Assembly (NCBI RefSeq): GCF_010731815.2
Contig: NZ_AP022593.1
Location: forward strand, 3,906,001 to 3,970,000
Reading direction: 5' to 3'
Source: Mycolicibacterium arabiense
GTDB lineage: Bacteria; Actinomycetota; Actinomycetes; Mycobacteriales; Mycobacteriaceae
DNA: 64,000 nucleotides
A program made the position numbers and the translations under genes. Numbering within the stretch: the stretch's first letter is position 1; the number at the start of each line of letters is the position of its first letter. The notes under the pieces are model-generated. The model had not been told where the DNA came from. It did not search any database and saw only the letters and a list, made by a program, of their open reading frames with translations. Positions 34,589 through 43,552 of the stretch are shown here, one piece after another.

Positions 34589-35727
34589 GTGGTCACCAGC
34601 CGTCGCGGGTCGAAGAGTCCGATGGGATGGGCGGTCGCGCCCGTGGTCGCAAGGTCGGCCAGCACTTCGCCGACGACGGGCACGAACTTGAAGCCGTGGC
34701 CGGAGAATCCGCACGCCACGGTCACGTTGTCGTAGTCGTGTGGGCGGGTGATGACGAAGTGCTCGTCGGGGGTGTTGGAGTACATGCAGGTGGCCGTGTG
34801 CACGGCGGGGCCAGACAGCGCCGGCAGCAGTTGGGTCACCCGGTCGCGCATCTCGTCGACCTCGCCGGCTCGCACGGTCCGGTCGATGGTGTCGGGCGTG
34901 CACACCTGACCCTTGCGGAAGAACGCGGTCTTGACGCCGCCCGTCGGCCCGTCGATGGCCGGGAACCCGTAGATCTGCTGGCCGTTGGCGTTCTCGTCGA
35001 TGTAGATCGGGTGGTCCTCGAACGGCCCGATGCCCCCGGCGGGGTCGAGCCAGTAGAGCACCTGCCGCTCGATGGTGATCGGGATGCCGAGGTCGGTGAG
35101 CAGCTCCGGTGCCCACGCGCCGGGGCAGATCACCAGCTGGCCTGCGGTGTACGTGCCGGATCCGGTGGTCACGGTGACGCCCCGTGGCCCGTCCGACCAG
35201 CCCGTCACCTCCTCGCCGAAACGCAGAGTCGCGCCCTCGCGGGCGGCGAGGTCGATGTGCGCCTGCACGGTCATCTCCGGGCGGGCGAACCCTGCCTTGG
35301 CCTCGTAGACCGCGACGTCGTCGGCCCCCGGCGTGAAGGTCGGGAAGCGCCTGCGGATCTCGGGCGCGTCGAACACCTCGTGGGCCAGAGACCATTCCCG
35401 GGCCGCACGCAGGCTGCCGGCCACGGTGAGGCACTCGGGCGGACCGATGAACAAGCCGCCGGTCATCTCGTACACCTCGAGCCCGCTGAGCCCGGCGAGT
35501 TCCTCCCACAGCTCGTAGGCGCGCAACAGCAGCGGCACGTATGCAGGATCCTCGAAGTACGACTGCCGGATGATCCGCGAGCCGCCGTGACTGGAACCCC
35601 GATCGTGTGCCGGGGTGAACTTCTCGAGTCCCAGTACCCGGGTGCCCCGGCGCGCGAGGTGATAGGCGGCGGCGCTGCCCATGCCGCCCAGCCCGATCAC
35701 GATGACGTCGTATGCATTGTCCTTCAT
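34585..35727 (-). CDS. Monomeric sarcosine oxidase-like flavoprotein
   Basis: 380 residues from ATG 35727, with AGAGGA 5 bp upstream. [20 protein letters not shown] binds FAD. C314 in [13 protein letters not shown] corresponds to the Cys that holds FAD covalently in monomeric sarcosine oxidase. It would oxidise sarcosine to glycine and formaldehyde, or another N-methyl amine. Its ATG overlaps the stop of the second micro-ORF as ATGA. Confidence 0.9.
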   Translation of the reverse strand: MKDNAYDVIVIGLGGMGSAAAYHLARRGTRVLGLEKFTPAHDRGSSHGGSRIIRQSYFEDPAYVPLLLRAYELWEELAGLSGLEVYEMTGGLFIGPPECLTVAGSLRAAREWSLAHEVFDAPEIRRRFPTFTPGADDVAVYEAKAGFARPEMTVQAHIDLAAREGATLRFGEEVTGWSDGPRGVTVTTGSGTYTAGQLVICPGAWAPELLTDLGIPITIERQVLYWLDPAGGIGPFEDHPIYIDENANGQQIYGFPAIDGPTGGVKTAFFRKGQVCTPDTIDRTVRAGEVDEMRDRVTQLLPALSGPAVHTATCMYSNTPDEHFVITRPHDYDNVTVACGFSGHGFKFVPVVGEVLADLATTGATAHPIGLFDPRRLVTT

Positions 35728-35759
35728 CGGGGTCCTCTGATCTTCGCGCAAGCGCTCAT
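35724..35759 (-). CDS. Micro-ORF 2, [11 protein letters not shown], coupled to sarcosine oxidase
   Basis: Eleven codons plus TGA. Its ATG overlaps the stop of micro-ORF 1 and its own stop overlaps the ATG of the sarcosine oxidase gene, both as ATGA. AGAGGA inside it is the ribosome site for the next start. It is a 32-bp-offset copy of micro-ORF 1 with three base changes. It may be a leader or coupling peptide; translation is inferred. Confidence 0.5.
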   Translation of the reverse strand: MSACAKIRGPR

Positions 35760-35791
35760 CGGGTTCCTCTGCTCTTCGCGCAAGCGCTCAT
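35756..35791 (-). CDS. Micro-ORF 1, [11 protein letters not shown], coupled to dimethylglycine oxidase
   Basis: Eleven codons plus TGA. Its ATG overlaps the TGA of the dimethylglycine oxidase-like gene and its TGA overlaps the ATG of micro-ORF 2. Internal AGAGGA is well placed to start micro-ORF 2. The only ribosome signal before it is AAGG two bases upstream, so it would depend on ribosomes finishing the upstream gene. Confidence 0.5.
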   Translation of the reverse strand: MSACAKSRGTR

Positions 35792-38250
35792 CGCCTTATC
35801 AGCTTCATCTCGGGGTCCACCACCGGCTCGGAATGCACGGTCGCGCCGTAAGTTTCGGTCAGGTAGTCGACGCGCACCGCGTCGCCGACCTCGACGTCGG
35901 CGGGCAGCCAGGCGTAGGCGATGCTGCGGCCGATGGAGGCGGAGTAGCCGGCGCTGGTGACGTAACCGACCGTCGCGTCGTCGGCACCGGCGAGGGTGAC
36001 GGGTTCCTTGCCGAGCACCACTGCGGTGGGGTCGTCGAACACGATGCTGCGCAGCACCTTCGACGGCGGCGCGGCGGCGTCGAGGGCCGCCTTGCCCAGG
36101 AAGTCGCCCTTCTTGGCCGACACCGCGAAGCCGACTCCGGCCGCGCCGGGCTGATGCTCGGTGGTCATGTCGGTACCCCAGGCGCGGTAGCCCTTCTCCA
36201 ACCGCAGGCTGTTGAAGGCGATCCGTCCGGCCGCGATTGCGCGGTGCTCGCGTCCCGCGTCGAACAGCAGGTCCCACAACTTCAGGCCGTGCTCCGCGGA
36301 AGCGTATATCTCCCAGCCCAGTTCACCGACGTAGGAGACCCGCATCATCGTCACGGGCACCGAGCCGATGAACGTCTGCAGGGCGCGGAAGTAGCCGAAC
36401 GCCTCGTGCGAGATGTCGGCGGCACACAGTGGCGCGACCAGGTCGCGGGCGCGCGGCCCCCACACGCCCACGCAACACGTGGCGCCGGTGACGTCGCGGA
36501 CGGTGACGCCGGTCGACGGCAGATGCCTGCGGATCCAGTCCATGTCGAGGGGACCGTTCGCGCCGACCTGGAACAGCTCGTCTCCGAGTCGTGCGACGGT
36601 CAGATCGCTTCGGATGCCGCCGGTTTCGTCGAGCATTAGCGTGTAGGTGACCGAGCCCGTGCGCTTGTCGACGTTGTTGGTCGTCATGCGCTGCAGGAAG
36701 TCGCAGGCGCCGGGTCCACTGACCTCGTAGCGGGTCAGCGGCGTCATGTCGTACAGCGCGACGTGCTCGCGGGTCCAGCGCGCCTCGGCGATCGAGATCG
36801 GCGAGTAGAACCGGCCGGACCAGTCGTCGCGTTCCGGGAAGTCAACTCCGGCGGACGACAATTCGCCGATCAGTCCGGCGTTCGCCTCGTACCAGGCGGG
36901 GCGCTCCCAGCAGCCACCTTCGAAGAAGTGGGCGCCGAGTTCTTCCTCCCGTCGGTGGAAGGGGCTCACCCGCAGATTGCGCGGGTCGCTGCGGTACTGG
37001 TGCGGATGGAGGATGTCGTACACCTCGACGAAGGCCTGCGAACTCGTCTTCAAGATGAACTCGGGGCTCTTCGCGGGCTCTTCGAACCGGTATAGGTCGC
37101 ACTCGTGGACGTCGGTGGTCGGGGCGCCGTCGAGGATCCACTCGGCCATGGCCTTGGCCACGCCTGCGGAGTGCGTCACCCACACCGCCTCGGCCACCCA
37201 GAACCCGGGCAGGTCGCGGTGCTCGCCCATGATCGAGAACCCGTCGGGGGTGAACGAGAAGATGCCGTTGAAGCCCTCCTCGACCTTCGAGTCACCAAGG
37301 GCAGGAAGGAGTTCGGCGCTGGCCGCCCAGCCGGGTGCGAAGTCGTCGTCGGTGAACGGCAGCATCGACGGCATCGACTCGCTTGCCGTGTCGATCCCCC
37401 CGTCGGAATCGGTCAGCAGTGTCGTCATGTCCACCGGCATCGGGCGGTGGCCGTAGAAGCCGATGCCCAACCGGTCACCGTGCTCGCGGTAGTAGAGGTC
37501 CTGGTCCTGGTGGCGCAGGATCGGCAGTCGCGGATCGCCGTCCCACCCGTCGCGGCGCAACTCGGCCAGCTGACCGGTCTTGGCGTACTGATGGGCCATC
37601 GGTACCAGCGGCACGGTGAGCCCAACCCGGGCGCCGAGTTGGGCGCCCCAGAATCCGGCGGCCGAGACGACGACGTCGGCATCGAACTCGTCGCCGGCAG
37701 CAGTCCGTACGCCGACGACCCGTCCGTCCCGATCGAGGACGTCGGTCACCTCTTGATGGGGGAGGAAGCGCGCGCCTCGGCTAATGGCCCGCTCGGCCTG
37801 CGCGGTGGCAGCTGTCAGCGCTCTGGCCAGCCCGTCGGTCGGGGTGTGGAAGCCGCCGATGATTCGGCGCTCGTCGAGGAGCGGGTGCAGTGCCTTGCAG
37901 GCCGCGGGGTCGATCAGCTCACCGGGAACGCCCCAGGCCCGCGCCCACCCGTGCCTGCGGTGCAGCTCGGTCCAGCGGGCCTCGGTGGTCGCCACTTCCA
38001 GACCGCCGACCTGGTCGAATGCGCCTAGTTCGACGAACTTCTCGACCGTGTAGGTGGCCAACTCCGTCATGGTCTTCGACCCGTTGGTCTGGAACACCAG
38101 CCCTGGGGCATGCGAGGTGGACCCGCCGGTGGCGAACATCGGGCCACGGTCCAGGACGGTGACGTCGGTACATCCCCTGGCGGTGAGTTCGTCGGCCAGC
38201 GACGTGCCGACGATTCCCGCGCCGATGATGACGACTTTGGGCTGGGCCAT
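35788..38250 (-). CDS. Dimethylglycine oxidase-like FAD/GcvT fusion protein
   Basis: 820 residues from ATG 38250, with AGGAGC upstream. The N-terminal half is a DAO-fold oxidase: VVIIGAGIVGTSLADEL, then H47 in GGSTSHAPGL, a probable covalent FAD site. The C-terminal half (from about residue 440) is a folate-binding aminomethyltransferase (GcvT) domain with FLQRMTTNNVDKRTG and SYVGELGWEIYAS. Enzymes of this kind demethylate dimethylglycine and pass the one-carbon unit to tetrahydrofolate as methylene-THF, avoiding free formaldehyde. It is first in the leftward operon. Confidence 0.9.
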   Translation of the reverse strand: MAQPKVVIIGAGIVGTSLADELTARGCTDVTVLDRGPMFATGGSTSHAPGLVFQTNGSKTMTELATYTVEKFVELGAFDQVGGLEVATTEARWTELHRRHGWARAWGVPGELIDPAACKALHPLLDERRIIGGFHTPTDGLARALTAATAQAERAISRGARFLPHQEVTDVLDRDGRVVGVRTAAGDEFDADVVVSAAGFWGAQLGARVGLTVPLVPMAHQYAKTGQLAELRRDGWDGDPRLPILRHQDQDLYYREHGDRLGIGFYGHRPMPVDMTTLLTDSDGGIDTASESMPSMLPFTDDDFAPGWAASAELLPALGDSKVEEGFNGIFSFTPDGFSIMGEHRDLPGFWVAEAVWVTHSAGVAKAMAEWILDGAPTTDVHECDLYRFEEPAKSPEFILKTSSQAFVEVYDILHPHQYRSDPRNLRVSPFHRREEELGAHFFEGGCWERPAWYEANAGLIGELSSAGVDFPERDDWSGRFYSPISIAEARWTREHVALYDMTPLTRYEVSGPGACDFLQRMTTNNVDKRTGSVTYTLMLDETGGIRSDLTVARLGDELFQVGANGPLDMDWIRRHLPSTGVTVRDVTGATCCVGVWGPRARDLVAPLCAADISHEAFGYFRALQTFIGSVPVTMMRVSYVGELGWEIYASAEHGLKLWDLLFDAGREHRAIAAGRIAFNSLRLEKGYRAWGTDMTTEHQPGAAGVGFAVSAKKGDFLGKAALDAAAPPSKVLRSIVFDDPTAVVLGKEPVTLAGADDATVGYVTSAGYSASIGRSIAYAWLPADVEVGDAVRVDYLTETYGATVHSEPVVDPEMKLIRR

Positions 38251-38260
38251 GACCTGCTCC

Positions 38261-38297
38261 TGTTGCGTATAGAGCAACTAATGCGTACTGCGCAACA
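38261..38297. promoter_or_regulatory. GTTGC/GCAAC inverted repeats upstream of the betaine operon
   Basis: GTTGC at 38262 and GCAAC at 38274 form a 5-bp inverted repeat with a 7-bp spacer. TGTTGCG at 38261 also pairs with CGCAACA at 38291. The site lies just before the ribosome site of the first gene, suiting a repressor, probably the local IclR protein. Confidence 0.5.
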
Positions 38298-38342
38298 GTA
38301 AGCGGTGCGCTGACATGCCGCAACAGGTGTGACCCCGGCGTG

Positions 38343-38551
38343 TCAACGCCCGGGAAGGCGCGTCGTCACCTCCTGCAGGATCCACTCGTTGCCGTCGGGG
38401 TCGTCGAACGAGGCGAAGGAGCCATAGCTGTTTCGCTGGGAGTCGGGACCGGGCACGCGTCCGGCGGTGCCGGCGCGGTGAAACACACCGTTCGAGTCGT
38501 TCTACGCGCGGTCCACGTCGGCGACGGGGTGAATCGATCGCAGCCCACCGG
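38343..38551 (-). pseudogene. VOC/glyoxalase-family remnant
   Basis: The minus strand reads FHRAGTAGRVPGPDSQRNSY followed by GSFASFDDPDGNEWILQEVT to a TGA at 38343-38345. This is the C-terminal half of a glyoxalase/bleomycin-resistance (VOC) protein. Further upstream the same strand gives GLRSIHPVADVDRA, like the start of a second betaalphabetabetabeta module, but then an in-frame TAG (about 38503) and a missing stretch break it. No start codon or full length remains. It is decayed. Confidence 0.7.
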
Positions 38552-38564
38552 CGTTTGACCCGGC

Positions 38565-39662
38565 ATGGCACTCGATCAGTACTACCTCCTCGGCCGCTCC
38601 GGACTGCGCATCAGCCCACTGTCGCTGGGCACCATGAACTTCGGCACGAGCGGCTACCACGCCGCATACGGCAAGACCATCGACGACGTCCGTCCCATCT
38701 TCTGTCGTTACCTGGAGGCGGGCGGAAACTCCATCGACACGGCGGACTTCTACACCGCAGGCGAGAGCGAGACGATCCTCGGGGCGCTCATCGCCGAGAC
38801 CAGGGCGCGTGACCGGGTCGTGCTCACGACCAAGTTCACGAATGCCGTCGACCCCGGTGACCCCAACTCCGGCGGCAACGGCCGCAAGCACATGGTCCGT
38901 GCCCTCGAGGACTCGCTACGCCGCCTGGGCACCGACTACGTCGACCTGTTCCTGTTGCACACGTGGGACCGGATCACGCCGGTGGAGGAGGTGATGCGTA
39001 CGTTCGACGACCTGGTCAGAGCGGGCAAGATTCGCTACGCGGGATTCTCCGACGTGCCGAGTTGGTATGCGGCCCAGGGGCAGACCTTCGCCGATGCGCA
39101 TGCGCTCACGCCGGCGGTCAACGTCCAGTTGCCCTACTCCCTGGTCGATCGGACGATCGAGACCGAACACGTCGCGATGGGTCGGGTGCTGGGCATGGGC
39201 ATCTCGGCGTGGAGCCCACTGGGTGGTGGCTTCCTCAGTGGCAAGTACCGGTACGACGGCAAGGGCGCCACGGGGGAGGGGCGGTTGAGCCTTCCTGGGA
39301 CATCGGGACTGTCGCTGACCGATCGGGAGTGGGGCATCCTCGAACCGCTCGGCGAGGTCGCAGACGAACTGGGCGTGTCCATGGCGCAAGTCGCCATCAA
39401 TTGGGCGGCCACCCAGCCGGGCATCGCGTCGGCGATCGTGGGTGCGAGCAGCGTCGCCCAACTCGATGCGTCGATCGCGGCGATGGACGTGGAGCTGCCC
39501 GCCGACCTGCGTGCCCGCCTCGATGCGGCCAGCGCCGTGCCGCCGCAGTCGCTGTATCGAATGTTCACACCCGAGTACCAGCACCAGCTCATCAGCCCGA
39601 CGGTCAGGGTGGGCGACAAGCCCTCCGGCTACCGCCCCAGCGTGTTGAACTGGGCATCGTGA
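38565..39662 (+). CDS. Aldo/keto reductase
   Basis: 365 residues from ATG 38565. A TIM-barrel NADPH reductase. The catalytic tetrad is visible: D and Y in IDTADFYTAGESE, K in VVLTTKF and H in LFLLHTWD. The nucleotide-binding end has AIVGASSVAQLDASI. Resembles the YajO/AKR 12-13 type acting on carbonyls of unknown identity. The next gene starts within its stop codon (GTGA), so the two are an operon. Confidence 0.88.
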   Translation: MALDQYYLLGRSGLRISPLSLGTMNFGTSGYHAAYGKTIDDVRPIFCRYLEAGGNSIDTADFYTAGESETILGALIAETRARDRVVLTTKFTNAVDPGDPNSGGNGRKHMVRALEDSLRRLGTDYVDLFLLHTWDRITPVEEVMRTFDDLVRAGKIRYAGFSDVPSWYAAQGQTFADAHALTPAVNVQLPYSLVDRTIETEHVAMGRVLGMGISAWSPLGGGFLSGKYRYDGKGATGEGRLSLPGTSGLSLTDREWGILEPLGEVADELGVSMAQVAINWAATQPGIASAIVGASSVAQLDASIAAMDVELPADLRARLDAASAVPPQSLYRMFTPEYQHQLISPTVRVGDKPSGYRPSVLNWAS

Positions 39663-40657
39663 TCAACAGGCGAGAATTCGCTGCGATGGTGGGGCTCGCA
39701 GCGGCGGGAACTGCTACCGTCCTTGCGCCTCCGGCGGCGGGTGCGCCAGAGTCTGCGGGCAACAGCGGCTTTCGATCCATGGGTCGGATTCAGGCTGGTG
39801 TGCTCGACGTCGGGTACGCCGAGGACGGGCCGCCCGACGGCCAGCCGGTGATGCTGCTGCACGGGTGGCCGTACGACATTCACAGCTTCGTCGACGTCGC
39901 ACCGCTGCTCGCTCAGCGAGGCTTCCGCGTGATCGTCCCGTACGTACGGGGATTCGGCAGCACGCGGTTCCTGTCGGACGCCACCATGCGCAATGGCCAG
40001 CAAGCGGCCGTGGCGAGCGACGTCATCGCGCTGATGGACGCGCTCGACATCCCGGACGCGATTCTCGCCGGCTTCGACTGGGGCGCCAGGTCGGCCGACG
40101 TGGTCTCTGCGCTGTGGCCCGACCGTGTTCGCGCGCTCGTCGCGGTCAGTGGCTACATCGTCGTCAACCTCGAGGACAACCTCGAACCGTTGCAGCCGCA
40201 GGCCGAGTACGGCTGGTGGTACCAGTACTACTTCGCCACCGACCGGGGCGAGAAGGGCTACCGAGCGAACACCCGCGACTTCAACCGACTGATCTGGCGG
40301 AACGCATCTCCGCTGTGGTCGTTCGACGATGCGACCTACGACCGCACGGCAGCGTCCTTCGACAACCCAGACCACGTCGACGTCGTGATCCACAACTACC
40401 GGTGGCGGCAGAGTCTCGCGCCCGGCGAGCCGCAGTACGACGACCTCGAACGCCGCCTCGCGGCCAAGCCGGCGATCACCGTTCCGACGATCACGGTGTC
40501 CAGCGACTTCGACGGGCCGGCCAAGGACGGCAACGCCTACCGGCAACGGTTCACCGGCAAGTACTCGCACCGGGTGCTCGACGGCATCGGGCACAACGTG
40601 CCCCAGGAGGCGCCGCGGCAGTTCGCCGACGCCGTCATCGAGGTCGCGGGTTACTAG
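39659..40657 (+). CDS. Tat-exported alpha/beta hydrolase with Asp nucleophile
   Basis: 332 residues from GTG 39659, overlapping the aldo/keto reductase stop by 4 bp. INRREFAAMVGLAAAGTATV is a twin-arginine signal ending near residue 29. The mature part has LLHGWPYDIHSF as oxyanion loop and AGFDWGARSADV, where the nucleophile is Asp, as in epoxide hydrolases and haloalkane dehalogenases. The His is in DGIGHNVPQE. Hydrolysis of an epoxide or halide outside the membrane is likely; the substrate is unknown. Confidence 0.85.
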   Translation: MINRREFAAMVGLAAAGTATVLAPPAAGAPESAGNSGFRSMGRIQAGVLDVGYAEDGPPDGQPVMLLHGWPYDIHSFVDVAPLLAQRGFRVIVPYVRGFGSTRFLSDATMRNGQQAAVASDVIALMDALDIPDAILAGFDWGARSADVVSALWPDRVRALVAVSGYIVVNLEDNLEPLQPQAEYGWWYQYYFATDRGEKGYRANTRDFNRLIWRNASPLWSFDDATYDRTAASFDNPDHVDVVIHNYRWRQSLAPGEPQYDDLERRLAAKPAITVPTITVSSDFDGPAKDGNAYRQRFTGKYSHRVLDGIGHNVPQEAPRQFADAVIEVAGY

Positions 40658-40670
40658 ACGCAGGGCGTGG

Positions 40671-41276
40671 TCACGCAGCGGTGGCGGAGTCGGGCGCGGC
40701 ATGTCGTGCCGGGTCGAGGTCACTCAGGGCCAAGCGCAACTGCTTGCGCGCCCGGTGGATTCGCGACATCACGGTTCCGAGGGGGATGCCCTCCATCTCC
40801 GCGATCTCCTTGTAGGCGTACTGGCCGACGTCCGCGTAGTAGACGGCCCGCGACAACGTGCCGGGCAGCGCGGCGAACGCCTGACGCAGCCGCCCATCGG
40901 GCAGTCCCTGCAGCGCTTCGACTTCGGCCGACCGGTGAGCGGAGGACCGGTCCCCAGCCAACTGCGCGTCGCTGAACGTGTCGGTCAGCAGTTCCCTCGG
41001 GCGCCGTTCGGTCCGGCGGTGGCCGCTGATCCAGGTGTTGACCATGATGCGGAACAGCCAGGCCCTCAGGTTGGTGCCCGGGTCGAACGACTCAAAGCCG
41101 TTCCACGCCTTGGCGAGAGTCTCCTGGACGAGGTCCTCAGCGTCGTGGGCATTGCCGGTGTAGCGGCGTGCGACGCGTTGGAGTTCGGCACGTAGCGGGC
41201 CGACGGCGCGTTCGAATTCGGCTGTCTGACTGACGGGCGATGATGTCACCACTTCATGACAGCAGTGCCTGGGCAT
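40671..41276 (-). CDS. ECF-type RNA polymerase sigma factor
   Basis: 201 residues from ATG 41276; TTG 41285 or GTG 41252 could also be used, as no ribosome site is clear. Region 2 has DAEDLVQETLAKAWNGFESF and FRIMVNTWISGHRR. Region 4 has YKEIAEMEGIPLGTVMSRIH. This is close to the SigH/SigR group of oxidative-stress sigma factors. No anti-sigma gene with a HxxxCxxC motif is adjacent; the downstream neighbour is convergent. Confidence 0.85.
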   Translation of the reverse strand: MPRHCCHEVVTSSPVSQTAEFERAVGPLRAELQRVARRYTGNAHDAEDLVQETLAKAWNGFESFDPGTNLRAWLFRIMVNTWISGHRRTERRPRELLTDTFSDAQLAGDRSSAHRSAEVEALQGLPDGRLRQAFAALPGTLSRAVYYADVGQYAYKEIAEMEGIPLGTVMSRIHRARKQLRLALSDLDPARHAAPDSATAA

Positions 41277-41406
41277 CGCGTCCAACGATCGTTTTTGATG
41301 ACTTCCATCGTCAGTGCAGATGACGTTGGTCGCGGGCGAATCACGGGAACGAAGCCGGCGTTCTAGTCAGATGCATCGCATACGACGATCGGAATCCTGG
41401 GAGGCC

Positions 41407-41426
41407 ATCACGACGGCTGATAACTT
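41407..41426 (+). promoter_or_regulatory. LysR T-N11-A box overlapping a leaderless -10
   Basis: ATCA at 41407 and TGAT at 41418 form an inverted repeat with T-N11-A spacing, the standard LysR box. TAACTT at 41421-41426 fits the -10 and ends 7 bp before GTG 41434. Binding would block its own promoter. Confidence 0.5.
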
Positions 41427-41433
41427 CGTCGGG

Positions 41434-42330
41434 GTGGAGCTGCGCCAACTCGAGTACTTCATGGCCGTCGCCGACGACATGAGCTTCACTCGGGCCGCGC
41501 ATCGCGTCCACGTCGTCCAGTCGGCCCTCTCCACGTCGATCAAGAAGCTGGAAGAGGAGTTGGAAGTCCAGCTGTTCGACCGCTCCCGCCAGCAGATCCG
41601 ATTGACCCCGGCCGGCGAGGAACTCCGCAAGCACGCGCGCCAACTGCTGCGCGGCGCCCGATTGGCGAAGGACGCACTTCACGACTACCGCGGCCATCTC
41701 ACCGGCACCGTCGACTTCGGCTCCCTGGTGACGTTCGGCGCGCTGGACGTGCCCAAGGTCCTCGGCGACTTCCACTCCGCTCACCCGCATGTGCGAATCA
41801 GGTTGCGGCTCAGTCAGACAGGATCGTCGTCGTACATGACCTCGATCGCCGACGGCGCGTTGGACCTCGCGCTCGTGTCGGCACCCAACCGGTTCCCCGC
41901 GGGAATCGACCTGCACCTACTCGCCCAGGAGCAGATGGTGTTCACCTGTCGCTCCGATCACCGGCTCGCGGCCCGGAAGCGGGTCGACATCACCGAGTTG
42001 GCGGACGAGAACCTCGTCGGCTTCCCCGAGGGCTTCGGCATCAGGAGGTTGGTCGACGACGCATTCGCCGCGGCAGCGCTGACCCCTCGGACGCTCTACG
42101 AGGTGCCCGCCGACTTCACCGTCCCCGCCGCGCTGATCCGCAACGCCCTGGGCACGGCGTTCATGCCGGTGAGCGAACTCGCCCGATTCGGGGACCTGGT
42201 CGGCATTCCGCTCGTCACGCCCATCGACTGGCAGATCTACCTCGCCCGCCCGGAACGTACGGACATCAGCCCCGCGGCCGCCCGACTGGCCGACATGTTG
42301 GTGGCCGCGGCCGAGGAGGCACGGCTCTAG
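41434..42330 (+). CDS. LysR-family transcriptional regulator
   Basis: 298 residues from GTG 41434; a longer frame upstream adds about 40 residues with no LysR-like sequence. The helix-turn-helix occupies residues 1-60 (VELRQLEYFMAVADDMSFTR and VVQSALSTSIKKLE). The C-terminal ligand domain of two lobes has GTVDFGSLVTFGAL. Ligand unknown. Its stop overlaps the convergent GGDEF gene stop at a CTAG. Confidence 0.9.
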   Translation: MELRQLEYFMAVADDMSFTRAAHRVHVVQSALSTSIKKLEEELEVQLFDRSRQQIRLTPAGEELRKHARQLLRGARLAKDALHDYRGHLTGTVDFGSLVTFGALDVPKVLGDFHSAHPHVRIRLRLSQTGSSSYMTSIADGALDLALVSAPNRFPAGIDLHLLAQEQMVFTCRSDHRLAARKRVDITELADENLVGFPEGFGIRRLVDDAFAAAALTPRTLYEVPADFTVPAALIRNALGTAFMPVSELARFGDLVGIPLVTPIDWQIYLARPERTDISPAAARLADMLVAAAEEARL

Positions 42331-43439
42331 ACCGACGGATTCTCGGGAGGTTCGAGCACCGTCAGCCGCGGCGCCATCACGCACCGAATCTGGTTGCCGC
42401 CCGCGCGGCGGGCGTCGAACATCGCCGTCGTCGCGATGGTGAGCAGCTCCTCGAGCACGTCTGCCTCGGGATACCCGGCCAGCGGGAGCAACGGCGTGCT
42501 GACGACGCCAAGGCTGGCGGTCAGCCGCAATGGTGCGGAAGCGATGGCGCCGCGGATCCGCTCGACCAGCGGAGTCGGATCGAGATCGGTGAAGAGGTCG
42601 CCGACGAGGAACTCGGCGTCGCTGACGTGGGCCAGCACCGCCTCCCGCCGCACGGTCTCCCGCAAAGCCTGGGCGACGACGATCCTGGCCTCCTCACCAC
42701 CCGCGACCCCGCGCAGGCTGGTGACGAGCGAGAAGCTGTCGAGGTTGACGACCGCGATGACCAGGTAGCGGTCGTCCTCGCGGCTGCGGGCACTCAGCGA
42801 GGTCGCGATGCGATCGTCGAACCCCCGGCGGTCCAACAGTCCGGTCAGTGGCTCGACTTCGCCGTGCAGCACGTCGGAGTCGATCACCCGGATGGCCATC
42901 CGGCAGGCGAACGCGACGAACCCGCACATCAGTGCGACCGTGAGCGCGCCGCTGGTCGCCAGTGCCACGTCCGTCGAACCGGCCCGCACGGCGAGCACCA
43001 CGATCGTCGCGATGGCGACCCCCAACGTGAACGTCAGGAGCCGCACGGAGTGGAAGAACGCGATCAGGGCGATCAGGATGGCGAAGCTCGTCGCCCCGAG
43101 CAGGCCCGCGGCGGGGCTGGGACCGATCAGGCACGCAATGGAGATGCATACCGTCGCGGCAAGCGCACACCCCACCGACTGCGTCCTGCTGGGCCACCGG
43201 CGTCGTGACCAGACGGCGACGATCGCCGCACCGCCGACCGTCACGCACACGGCGAGGATCAGGTGCACCGCGCTGCGCGGCCCGCCGGTGCCGAACATCA
43301 CCAGCAGCGGCATCACCCCCAGGAGGCTGACCACGACGACGACGACGCGCTGCGTCGGCCGTTGCAAACCGCGGGCGGCCAGGAACGAGGTCAACCAGTA
43401 GTAGTGGTCGGACAACCCGTGTCCAGATCGAACGCCCAC
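42327..43439 (-). CDS. Membrane GGDEF-domain protein with degenerate active site
   Basis: 370 residues from GTG 43439, with GGAAAGG 7 bp upstream. The N-terminal ~185 residues have six membrane helices. The GGDEF domain follows from EPLTGLLDRRGFDDR. The signature itself reads SDAEF at residues 273-277, so the two glycines are lost and cyclase activity is unlikely. Such domains often act as effector or scaffold. Divergent region of 113 bp toward the methyltransferase gene holds nothing clear. Confidence 0.85.
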   Translation of the reverse strand: MGVRSGHGLSDHYYWLTSFLAARGLQRPTQRVVVVVVSLLGVMPLLVMFGTGGPRSAVHLILAVCVTVGGAAIVAVWSRRRWPSRTQSVGCALAATVCISIACLIGPSPAAGLLGATSFAILIALIAFFHSVRLLTFTLGVAIATIVVLAVRAGSTDVALATSGALTVALMCGFVAFACRMAIRVIDSDVLHGEVEPLTGLLDRRGFDDRIATSLSARSREDDRYLVIAVVNLDSFSLVTSLRGVAGGEEARIVVAQALRETVRREAVLAHVSDAEFLVGDLFTDLDPTPLVERIRGAIASAPLRLTASLGVVSTPLLPLAGYPEADVLEELLTIATTAMFDARRAGGNQIRCVMAPRLTVLEPPENPSV

Positions 43440-43552
43440 GTGGGAACCTTTCCGGCGGGCGCTGACATCGGTTGTGCACTACGTCGCCTAGATGATCAAA
43501 GTATCCCAACCCAGCGGTCGGGCAAACGTCATCGGCGGGATCGGTTCCAGGC

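Noticed and set aside
34525..36639. 704-codon plus-strand open frame
   Set aside because: Antisense of the sarcosine oxidase/dimethylglycine oxidase genes; no recognisable protein.
41314..41433. N-terminal extension of the LysR protein
   Set aside because: It has no LysR-like sequence; the conserved start VELRQLEYF and the promoter position favour GTG 41434.
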